Shown here piece after piece: positions 1-5,142 of a DNA stretch of 5,277 nucleotides. Location: NCBI GenBank assembly GCA_964579305.1, contig CAZOGY010000174.1, positions 1-5,277 on the forward strand, written 5' to 3'. How positions within the stretch are numbered: the stretch's first letter is position 1; every line of letters starts with the position of its first letter. A program made the translations under genes and the position numbers. Under the pieces are notes generated by a model, which was not told the DNA's origin, searched no databases, and saw only the letters and a list, made by a program, of their open reading frames with translations. This DNA is from JBCBWG01 sp964579305. GTDB lineage: Bacteria > Pseudomonadota > Alphaproteobacteria > Rhizobiales > Hyphomicrobiaceae.

Positions 1-7
1 CCCTTGT

Positions 8-23
8 TTGTCATGCCTGACAA
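8..23. promoter_or_regulatory. Palindrome TTGTCA-N4-TGACAA, possible operator
   Basis: Two perfect 6-bp arms, TTGTCA at 8-13 and TGACAA at 18-23, are separated by four bases (TGCC). A two-fold symmetric site of this size is typical of dimeric helix-turn-helix regulators. The half-site recurs at 46-51 (reverse), 226-231 and 353-358. I cannot assign it to a named regulator. It is not the FNR site TTGAT-N4-ATCAA, and it is not the tandem CTGTCAT Pho box. It lies 355 bases before the first gene, so it could instead belong to a gene left of the window. Confidence 0.3.
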
Positions 24-224
24 TTTATGTGCCCATGGACGTAGATTGTCAACGGTGAAAATTTTGAAGGCCGCATACGACCGCGCCGCATGGATGCCAT
101 CGCCAGAATCATGGCGTGCGATGAAACCGCTGTCGGATGGCCTGATGCCCCGCTACGCCGTCCAACCAACGGCACTCGCCGCTGTGGCCGATTTGCTGCG
201 CGGGCCGTCTTGGCGCGCCGCTGC

Positions 225-255
225 TTGACAAAACCTGCGTTGGATCGCGTATGTC
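225..255 (+). promoter_or_regulatory. Possible sigma-70-type promoter for the carrier-protein operon
   Basis: TTGACA at 225-230 matches the -35 consensus exactly. The -10 side is poor: the best candidate is TATGTC at 250-255 with a 19-base spacer, and nothing closer to TATAAT occurs at 16-18 bases. Alphaproteobacterial -10 boxes are often degenerate, so this may be a real promoter about 120 bases before the ATG at 379. The same hexamer is also part of the recurring TGACAA motif, so it could be a regulator half-site instead. Confidence 0.22.
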
Positions 256-378
256 CGGCCAGTGTCCGGTTGAGGGCTATGGCGCTGGCGCGTTGTGCGG
301 GAACGGCAACAGTCGCAATTCTGACGCCCGCGCGCGCCTGTCTTGAGGTGCCTGACAAACGTCGCTGCGAGGAACGTG

Positions 379-624
379 ATGACCCGAGAAGAAGCTTTTG
401 GACACATCCAAGCGGCCGTGGCCGAAACCGTACCGCGCGCTCAGCCTGTCACCGATGAGAGTGTTGATCTTGTTGGCGATGGTCTGCTCGATTCGCTGGA
501 CACCATGAACTTTCTGTTCAAGCTCGAAACGCGGTTAGGCGCCAAGCTGCCGTCGATCGACGAGGATTACAGCGACTACCGCGTTTCAGCGCTGATCGAC
601 GTGATCCAGAAAGACGTCGCATAA
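379..624 (+). CDS. Stand-alone acyl/peptidyl carrier protein
   Basis: An 81-residue protein of the phosphopantetheine-binding carrier family, about the usual length (75-85). The motif G-L-L-D-S-L-D lies at residues 35-41. Ser39 is the predicted attachment site for the 4'-phosphopantetheine arm on which an acyl or aminoacyl group would ride as a thioester. The protein is acidic and reads as helices around the DSL motif, as the family does. The ATG at 379 is chosen because GAGGA at 369-373 sits five bases before it; an in-frame TTG at 343 would only add residues unlike the family. It is the first gene of the co-directional run, 64 bases before the WbpA-type gene. No adenylating enzyme, acyl-ACP synthetase, transferase or ketosynthase is in the window, so its cargo is unknown. 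The DGLLDSLD pattern is closer to discrete carriers such as DltC or NRPS/PKS-type proteins than to housekeeping AcpP (family knowledge, judged by eye). A role in acylating the glycan is inference. Confidence 0.85.
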   Translation: MTREEAFGHIQAAVAETVPRAQPVTDESVDLVGDGLLDSLDTMNFLFKLETRLGAKLPSIDEDYSDYRVSALIDVIQKDVA

Positions 625-629
625 CGCTT

Positions 630-658
630 TTGGCGCGTCCCGGACGGCGTGGAATAAA
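630..658 (+). promoter_or_regulatory. Weak candidate promoter before the WbpA-type gene
   Basis: TTGGCG at 630-635 and AATAAA at 653-658 are separated by 17 bases, and each matches four of six consensus positions. This would start transcription about 20 bases before the ATG at 689. The spacer between the two genes is only 64 bases, so read-through from the carrier-protein gene is equally likely. Confidence 0.18.
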
Positions 659-688
659 GACAACCAGATGTAGCGGGATGCCAGCATC

Positions 689-2026
689 ATGTCAGACGAC
701 AGGCTCAAGGCGCTCTTAAAGGCCGTTGAAACCAGGACGCACAAGGTTGGGATCATCGGCCTTGGTTACGTCGGTATTCCGCTCATGCTGGCTGCCGTGC
801 ATGCCGGTTTCCCGGTACTTGGCTTTGATATTGACGAAGCCCGCGTCGGCGACCTGAATGATGGCAAGAGCTCCATCAAACACATCCCAAACGCTGCGAT
901 CGCAGCCGCGCGTGCTGATGATCGCTTCGTTGCAACGGCTGATTTCGCGCGCCTTTCTGAGTGCGACTCAATCCTCATCGCCGTCCCCACACCGTTGACC
1001 CGCAACCGCGAACCGGACCTGTCGTTCGTTGTCGCCACGACCGAAACCATCGCAAAACACTTGCGGCCTGGACAGCTTGTCGTCCTTGAATCGACGACGT
1101 GGCCTGGCACGACGATGGAAATCATGAAGCCGGCACTTGAGGCCAGCGGCCTGACAAGCGGCGAGGATTTCTATCTGGCCTATTCGCCCGAACGCGAAGA
1201 TCCAGCCAACCAGGATTTCGGGACGTCGACGATCCCCAAGGTCGTTGGTGGCGATGGCCCGGCCGCACTTGAACTGGCGCGCGCAATCTACGGCGCATTC
1301 GTCGATACGACGGTGCCCGTCTCAACGCCATCGACGGCCGAAGCTGCCAAGCTGACGGAAAACATCTTTCGTGCCGTCAACATCGCCTTGGTGAACGAAC
1401 TGAAGATTGTTTACGACCGGATGGGCATCGACGTCTGGGAAGTCATCGACGCCGCCAAGACCAAGCCGTTCGGCTTCATGCCGTTTTATCCGGGACCTGG
1501 TCTCGGCGGCCACTGCATTCCAATCGATCCGTTCTACCTGACCTGGAAAGCGCGCGAATTCGAAATCACAACGCGCTTCATTGAGCTTGCCGGCCAGATC
1601 AACTCCTCCATGCCGCATTACGTCGTTGCACGTCTCCTGCAGGCGCTCGATGACCATGCCCAACGCGGCCTCAACGGCGCGCGGATCTTAATGCTCGGCG
1701 TTGCCTACAAAAAGAACGTCGACGACATGCGCGAAAGCCCATCGCTGCGTCTCATTGAAATGATCGAAGAGCGCGGCGGAACCGTGGACTTCCACGACCC
1801 CTTCATTCCCGTCATACCGCGCACGCGCGAACACGCCGCATTGGCCGGCCGCAAATCCGTAGAGCTGACGCCTGAAGCCATTGCTGGTTACGACGCCGTC
1901 CTGATCGCCACCGATCACGACGGTGTCGATTACGCAGCCATTGCCGACCACGGCAAAGTCGTCGTTGATACGCGCAACGCCTGTGCAAAGTCGGGCCTGA
2001 CGGGCGACAACATCATCAAGGCCTGA
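689..2026 (+). CDS. wbpA: UDP-N-acetyl-D-glucosamine 6-dehydrogenase, WbpA type
   Basis: A 445-residue cytoplasmic NAD-dependent nucleotide-sugar dehydrogenase, about full family length (WbpA is 436). It oxidises C6 of UDP-GlcNAc to the carboxylate, giving UDP-GlcNAcA, the first step of the route. The N-terminal Rossmann domain has GLGYVG at 24-29. SPERED lies at 166-171, the AAKLTEN lysine is Lys221, and the catalytic cysteine sits in GGHCIPIDP (Cys276). The C-terminal UDP-binding domain carries YKKNVDDMRESPS at about 340-352. The SPERED, IPKVVGG and FGFMPFYPGPGLGGHC stretches resemble the WbpA subgroup more than UDP-glucose dehydrogenases. That UDP-GlcNAc is the substrate, rather than UDP-GalNAc as for WbpO, rests on these motifs and on the wbpB, wbpD and wbpE homologues downstream. 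The ATG at 689 has only a modest GCGGGA (673-678 region) about ten bases upstream. All catalytic residues are present and no frameshift is seen. Confidence 0.93.
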   Translation: MSDDRLKALLKAVETRTHKVGIIGLGYVGIPLMLAAVHAGFPVLGFDIDEARVGDLNDGKSSIKHIPNAAIAAARADDRFVATADFARLSECDSILIAVPTPLTRNREPDLSFVVATTETIAKHLRPGQLVVLESTTWPGTTMEIMKPALEASGLTSGEDFYLAYSPEREDPANQDFGTSTIPKVVGGDGPAALELARAIYGAFVDTTVPVSTPSTAEAAKLTENIFRAVNIALVNELKIVYDRMGIDVWEVIDAAKTKPFGFMPFYPGPGLGGHCIPIDPFYLTWKAREFEITTRFIELAGQINSSMPHYVVARLLQALDDHAQRGLNGARILMLGVAYKKNVDDMRESPSLRLIEMIEERGGTVDFHDPFIPVIPRTREHAALAGRKSVELTPEAIAGYDAVLIATDHDGVDYAAIADHGKVVVDTRNACAKSGLTGDNIIKA

Positions 2027-2086
2027 TCGCTCGACTGACGCGCGCAAGCGGCACGACGCCACGGTGACCTCAACGCCATCGCCGCC

Positions 2087-2149
2087 TAGAGCATCATTCG
2101 ACGATCCGTGACCGCCTGTGCGGTCAAGTGGTCGAATACCGATGCTCTA
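2087..2149. repeat. Palindromic intergenic element, copy 1
   Basis: A 63-base imperfect palindrome built of three nested stems. TAGAGCATC (2087-2095) pairs with GATGCTCTA (2141-2149). ATTCGAC (2096-2102) pairs with GTCGAAT (2131-2137). TGACCGC (2109-2115) pairs with GCGGTCA (2120-2126) around the loop CTGT. Unpaired parts are six bases (2103-2108) opposite four (2127-2130), plus a three-base bulge ACC at 2138-2140. All 23 base pairs are Watson-Crick. Such elements in alphaproteobacterial spacers are usually dispersed repeats of the RIME, ABC or Bru-RS kind. I cannot say which family, and multicopy status is an inference from form. Confidence 0.85.
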
Positions 2150-2168
2150 TCAGGTTGGAAATAGAGCA
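2143..2168. repeat. Junction inverted repeat between the two palindromic elements
   Basis: TGCTCTAT (2143-2150) and ATAGAGCA (2161-2168) are perfect 8-bp inverted repeats around the ten-base loop CAGGTTGGAA. The right end of copy 1 can therefore pair with the left end of copy 2, which would compete with the outer stems of both elements. It follows naturally from the copies being head-to-head, so a switching role is speculation. Confidence 0.7.
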
Positions 2169-2223
2169 ATCTCATCCGATCTTTCAGTCGCAAAGCGATT
2201 CCGTAAGATCGGATATTGCTTTA
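2162..2223. repeat. Palindromic intergenic element, copy 2, inverted relative to copy 1
   Basis: A 62-base palindrome. TAGAGCAAT (2162-2170) pairs with ATTGCTTTA (2215-2223) with one mismatch in DNA (a G-U pair in RNA). ATCCGATCTT (2174-2183) pairs perfectly with AAGATCGGAT (2205-2214). TCGC (2188-2191) pairs with GCGA (2195-2198) around AAA. Read on the minus strand it has the same layout as copy 1: a 9-bp outer stem, a middle stem, a 6/4 internal loop, an inner stem with a tiny loop, and a 3-base bulge at the same place. Stem sequences differ between the copies while pairing is kept. Confidence 0.83.
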
Positions 2224-2335
2224 GGTCTGATGGCGCCGTGGTCGTCGCGATTGGGCCGGGGCAAACATATCGCCGGCACGGCGGCATCGCGGCGCGCGTT
2301 CACGCGACCGGCCGCATCGGGACAGGGTGGCAGCC

Positions 2336-3277
2336 ATGACGAATTTCGCACTGATCGGCGCAGCCGGGTATATCGCTCCACGGCATATGCGCGCCATCAA
2401 GGACACCGGCGGCGACCTGAAAGTCGCATTCGATCCCAACGATTCGGTTGGAATTATCGACAGCCATTTTCCAAACGCGGATTTCTACACCGACTTTGAG
2501 CAATTCGAGCGCCACGTCCACCGTCTGAAACGCGCGGGCACGCCGATATCCCACGTCGGGATTTGCTCGCCAAACCATCTGCACACACCGCACATCGCAT
2601 TCGCCCTGCGCGCCGGGGCCGAAGCAATTTGCGAAAAGCCGCTCGTGCTCGATCCGGCAGAACTCGATGAATTGGCGGAAATCGAATCGGAAACCGGCCG
2701 GCGGATCAACACGATCCTTCAGTTGCGCCTCCATAAGACGATTACCGACCTGAAGGCCCGCGTCGAAGCGCAACCGGGCAAACGGCACGCCGTCGACCTG
2801 ACCTACATAACGTCGCGCGGGCGCTGGTATCACGCCTCGTGGAAAGGCGATGAAGATAAATCAGGCGGCGTTGCCACCAATATTGGCATCCACTTTTTTG
2901 ATATGCTTCAATTCATCTTTGGACCCGCAAAGACTTCGCTCGCGCATTTGCGCCAGCCCGAACGCGCAGCCGGTTTCCTGGAACTGGAAAACGCCGATGT
3001 GCGCTGGTTCCTGTCGGTTGATTCCAGCGATCTTCCGGAGGCGGTCAAAGGTGTGAAAACAACGTTCCGCTCAATCACGGTAGACGGTGAAGAGGTCGAG
3101 TTTTCCGAAGGCTTCACCGATCTGCATACCGTCAGCTATCAGGAAGTGCTGGCTGGCAACGGATTTGGCCTTGATGTCGCCCGCCCGTGCATTGAGATCG
3201 TCTCGCGCTTTCGTCATCAGCCCTTAACGACCGATGGCGAGCGCCATCCCACGGTTGCCCGTTACCAAGAGGCTTGA
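2336..3277 (+). CDS. wbpB: UDP-2-acetamido-2-deoxy-glucuronate 3-dehydrogenase, WbpB/WlbA type
   Basis: A 313-residue cytoplasmic oxidoreductase of the Gfo/Idh/MocA family; P. aeruginosa WbpB is about 316. It oxidises C3 of UDP-GlcNAcA to the 3-keto sugar with tightly bound NAD. In WbpB the cofactor is regenerated by reducing 2-oxoglutarate (family knowledge). The Rossmann nucleotide-binding loop GAAGYIA is at 8-14. The family signature EKP is at 100-102, with catalytic Lys101. The second-domain motif NIGIHFFD supplies His186 and Asp189. Stretches such as PRHMRAIKDTG, NDSVGIIDS, LTYITSRG, WFLSVD and SEGFTDLH agree with my recollection of WbpB. The ATG at 2336 is used because AGGGTGG at 2324-2330 lies five bases before it; the in-frame GTG at 2327 is inside that site. 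The gene follows the palindromic spacer and abuts the acetyltransferase gene with a one-base gap. GnnA, which oxidises UDP-GlcNAc itself for lipid A, is a related alternative, but the WbpA partner argues for the uronate. Confidence 0.92.
   Translation: MTNFALIGAAGYIAPRHMRAIKDTGGDLKVAFDPNDSVGIIDSHFPNADFYTDFEQFERHVHRLKRAGTPISHVGICSPNHLHTPHIAFALRAGAEAICEKPLVLDPAELDELAEIESETGRRINTILQLRLHKTITDLKARVEAQPGKRHAVDLTYITSRGRWYHASWKGDEDKSGGVATNIGIHFFDMLQFIFGPAKTSLAHLRQPERAAGFLELENADVRWFLSVDSSDLPEAVKGVKTTFRSITVDGEEVEFSEGFTDLHTVSYQEVLAGNGFGLDVARPCIEIVSRFRHQPLTTDGERHPTVARYQEA
3267..3272 (+). promoter_or_regulatory. Ribosome binding site that fixes a GTG start for the acetyltransferase
   Basis: AAGAGG lies inside the last codons of the WbpB-type gene, six bases before GTG at 3279. 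The longer in-frame alternative, ATG at 3234, has no purine-rich site before it and would overlap the previous gene by 44 bases. An ATG at 3277, overlapping the TGA stop, is in the wrong frame. Confidence 0.65.
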
Positions 3278-3278
3278 T

Positions 3279-3893
3279 GTGCGGCGTCCACCCGTAGCCG
3301 AACAGATTATCGAGGACGACCGCTTTCCCGGCGTGCGGCTGCATGAAAGCGCCTATGTCGATGATCCCGTGCAAATCGGCGCCGGGACCAGGATTTGGCA
3401 TTTCAGTCATGTTCTGGCTGACGTCGAAATCGGCACCAACTGCTCGCTTGGTCAGAACGTTGTGGTCGGCCCGCGCGTGCGCATCGGCAACAACGTCAAG
3501 ATCCAGAACAACGTGTCGGTCTACGAAGGCGTCGAAATCGAAGACGGCGTCTTCTGCGGCCCATCATGCGTCTTCACAAACGTCAATAATCCGCGTTCTG
3601 AAATCGAGCGGAAATCGGAGTTTCGCAAAACGCTGGTACGCCGTGGTGCATCGATTGGCGCCAACGCAACGATCGTTTGTGGCCACACGCTTGGCGAATA
3701 TTGTTTTGTAGCCGCCGGCGCCGTCGTCACCGGGGATGTCCCAGCCTATGCGTTGATGGCGGGTGTGCCAGCCCGCCGCTTGGGCTGGATCAGCCGGGCC
3801 GGGGCGCGGCTGGGTGCTGATCTCGTCTGCCCCATTGACCAGAGCCGCTATAAGGAAATCGGCCATGACCACCTCGAGCCTCAGGGTGACTGA
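3279..3893 (+). CDS. wbpD: UDP-2-acetamido-3-amino-2,3-dideoxy-glucuronate N-acetyltransferase, WbpD/WlbB type
   Basis: A 204-residue left-handed beta-helix acyltransferase; WbpD is about 190. It uses acetyl-CoA to acetylate the C3 amine made by WbpE, giving UDP-GlcNAc(3NAc)A. Hexapeptide-repeat sequence spans roughly residues 27-165. The family stretches IWHFSHV (39-45), KIQNNVSVYEGV (74-85), FCGPSCVFTNVNNPRSEIERK (within 92-112) and ALMAGVPARRLGW are all present. The active enzyme is expected to be a trimer. The GTG at 3279 is preferred because of AAGAGG six bases upstream. Even so there are about 20 residues before the usual beginning of the helix (VRLHESAYVDD), so GTG at 3333 is a possible shorter start. 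The C-terminus keeps a CP..QSRY remnant of the tail seen in WlbB-like proteins. The gene starts one base after the WbpB-type stop, and its last 29 bases overlap the aminotransferase gene, so translation is probably coupled. Confidence 0.9.
   Translation: MRRPPVAEQIIEDDRFPGVRLHESAYVDDPVQIGAGTRIWHFSHVLADVEIGTNCSLGQNVVVGPRVRIGNNVKIQNNVSVYEGVEIEDGVFCGPSCVFTNVNNPRSEIERKSEFRKTLVRRGASIGANATIVCGHTLGEYCFVAAGAVVTGDVPAYALMAGVPARRLGWISRAGARLGADLVCPIDQSRYKEIGHDHLEPQGD
3852..3856 (+). promoter_or_regulatory. Ribosome binding site for the aminotransferase within the preceding gene
   Basis: AAGGA lies eight bases before ATG 3865 and inside the coding sequence of the acetyltransferase. It supports the start at 3865 over the in-frame upstream ATG at 3763, which has no comparable site and would overlap the previous gene by 131 bases. 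Confidence 0.6.
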
Positions 3894-5049
3894 CGCCGCC
3901 GGTCCAGCCCAACGCCCCCTCGCGCTCATTGACCTCGAAGCCCAGCAGGCGCGCATTCGACCGCAGATCGATGAGGCCATGCGCCAAGTGCTGGCCCACG
4001 GCCGCTACATCATGGGTCCGGAGGTCGCGACGCTTGAGGGCGATCTTGGTGCGTTTTGCGGCGCATCCCACGTTGTGTCTTGCTCGAACGGAACCGATGC
4101 CCTGTTGATGGTCATGATGGCCAAGGGCCTTGGTCCTGGGGATGCCGTGATCTGCCCGGCCTTCACGTTCACGGCAACGCCGGAAGTGATCGCACTGATC
4201 GGAGCCACGCCGGTCTTCGTCGATGTCCGGCCCGACACATTCAACCTGGACGTTGAGAAACTTCCCGAGGCGCTCACCACCGCAAGAGCGCACGGTCTGA
4301 CGCCGCGGGCCATCATCGCAGTCGATCTCTTTGGCCAGCCCGCCGATTACGATGCGATCGAAGCGTTCGCCGTGGCCCATGACATGTGGGTCCTGGCCGA
4401 TGCCGCGCAAAGTTTCGGCGCCTGCTACCACGGCCGCAACGTCGGCACCTTCGGGCTTGCAACCACGACAAGTTTTTTTCCAGCCAAACCACTTGGTTGC
4501 TATGGCGATGGCGGCGCGATCTTCACCGAGGATGCGGCATTGGCCGAGGCCATGGACAGCATCCGTGTGCACGGCAAGGGCACCGAAAAATACGACAACG
4601 TGCGCATCGGTCTCAACGCCAGGCTCGACACACTTCAGGCAGCGATCCTGATTGAAAAGCTCAAGATCTTCCCAGACGAAATCATCGCGCGGGACGCGGT
4701 GGCGCGCCGTTATCACGCTGGTTTTGAGGGCGTGCCCGGCCTTGTGATACCGCACATCCCTGACGGGCTGACATCTGTTTGGGCGCAATACACATTGCAA
4801 GTTCCCGCAGCGCGCAGATCCCAGATGGCTCAGTTTTTGAAGGATGCGGGCATTCCAACCGCGATCTATTATCCAAAGCCGCTGCATCATCAAACGGCCT
4901 ATCGCAACTTCCCTGTACCCGCGACCGGTTTGTCGGTATCCGAAGCGCTGTCGGAAACCGTGCTCAGCCTGCCGATGCACCCCTACCTGACGACAGACGA
5001 TCAAGAGCGCGTCATCAACGCTGTGAAAACGGCGATGGCCGGCGCCTAA
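3865..5049 (+). CDS. wbpE: UDP-2-acetamido-2-deoxy-3-oxo-glucuronate aminotransferase, WbpE/WlbC type
   Basis: A 394-residue PLP-dependent aminotransferase of the DegT/DnrJ/EryC1/StrS family; WbpE is about 359. It transfers the amino group of glutamate to C3 of the 3-keto sugar, acting after WbpB and before WbpD. Landmarks are SCSNGTDAL near residues 72-80 (PLP phosphate loop), Asp179 in DAAQSFGA (pyridine-nitrogen contact), and the Schiff-base lysine Lys208 in SFFPAKPLGCYGDGGAIFT. GLNARLDTLQAAIL, TAIYYPKPLHHQ and LSLPMHPYL complete the pattern. These agree with my recollection of WbpE. The ATG at 3865 is chosen for its AAGGA site. About 20 residues precede the conserved ALIDLEAQQARI start, and a few more than in WbpE lie inside, including a TTARAHGLTP insertion near 140. 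The gene overlaps the acetyltransferase by 29 bases. All catalytic residues are intact. Substrate specificity rests on context as well as sequence, because many sugar aminotransferases share this fold. Confidence 0.93.
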   Translation: MTTSSLRVTDAAGPAQRPLALIDLEAQQARIRPQIDEAMRQVLAHGRYIMGPEVATLEGDLGAFCGASHVVSCSNGTDALLMVMMAKGLGPGDAVICPAFTFTATPEVIALIGATPVFVDVRPDTFNLDVEKLPEALTTARAHGLTPRAIIAVDLFGQPADYDAIEAFAVAHDMWVLADAAQSFGACYHGRNVGTFGLATTTSFFPAKPLGCYGDGGAIFTEDAALAEAMDSIRVHGKGTEKYDNVRIGLNARLDTLQAAILIEKLKIFPDEIIARDAVARRYHAGFEGVPGLVIPHIPDGLTSVWAQYTLQVPAARRSQMAQFLKDAGIPTAIYYPKPLHHQTAYRNFPVPATGLSVSEALSETVLSLPMHPYLTTDDQERVINAVKTAMAGA

Positions 5050-5142
5050 CGCGGGTCATACCTGAACGCCTGCGTCACCCGGTGGAAGGGGTGATCGGAG
5101 CGCTTGGACGGGTCGTCGCTGAATTTGTGTGGTTTAAAGGGG

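Larger units (their letters stand above)
1..378. other. Upstream non-coding region without a recognisable gene
   Basis: I see no convincing gene here. The open frames on either strand translate to arginine- and alanine-rich sequence with no recognisable motif and no good ribosome binding site. The stretch does hold a 16-bp palindrome at 8-23, a repeated 10-mer TGCCTGACAA at 14-23 and 349-358, other copies of the TGACAA half-site, and a perfect TTGACA at 225-230. It is most simply the leader and promoter region of the operon that begins with the carrier protein at 379. A decayed gene remnant cannot be excluded. Confidence 0.5.
2027..2335. other. 309-base spacer interrupting the wbp gene run
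   Basis: This is the longest gap between pathway genes. Bases 2027-2086 show nothing I recognise. Bases 2087-2223 are two palindromic elements joined by a 12-base linker, listed separately. Bases 2224-2335 are very GC-rich, with no convincing promoter hexamers, and lead into the ribosome binding site of the WbpB-type gene. No run of T follows either palindrome, so there is no sign of an intrinsic terminator. The short open frames crossing the palindromes are not credible genes. Confidence 0.75.

Noticed and set aside
343..378. TTG start extending the carrier protein by 12 residues
   Set aside because: The ATG at 379 has GAGGA at ideal distance and gives the normal carrier length; the extension RCLTNVAARNV has no family counterpart.
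11..458. Open frames on both strands upstream of the carrier protein (minus 11-358, plus 4-228 and 90-458)
   Set aside because: Translations are Arg/Ala-rich and low in motif content, overlap one another, and lack good ribosome binding sites. None resembles a family I know.
636..646. Short palindrome CGTCC-C-GGACG between the carrier gene and wbpA
   Set aside because: A one-base centre cannot form a hairpin loop without losing pairs, and five-base arms are expected by chance.
2087..2230. The palindromic elements as intrinsic terminators after wbpA
   Set aside because: Neither hairpin is followed by a T-rich run on either strand (TCAGGTTGG after the first, GGTCTGATGG after the second), and the inner loops and bulges are unlike a simple terminator stem.
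2295..2306. CGCG-TTCA-CGCG hairpin upstream of the wbpB ribosome binding site
   Set aside because: Four base pairs in a stretch dominated by CG steps; not distinguishable from base composition.
3763..3864. ATG 3763 as start of the aminotransferase
   Set aside because: It would overlap the acetyltransferase by 131 bases and add 34 residues read out of frame from that gene, while ATG 3865 has a clear AAGGA site.
3790..5004. A 404-codon open frame on the minus strand opposite the aminotransferase gene
   Set aside because: It is the antisense shadow of a clearly recognisable gene. Its translation is rich in Arg, His, Gly and Cys with no family motif, as expected from GC-rich codon bias.
5075..5094. 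Inverted repeat TCACCC-N8-GGGTGA after wbpE as a terminator
   Set aside because: Only six base pairs, with an eight-base loop and no following T run. Such repeats arise often by chance in GC-rich DNA.
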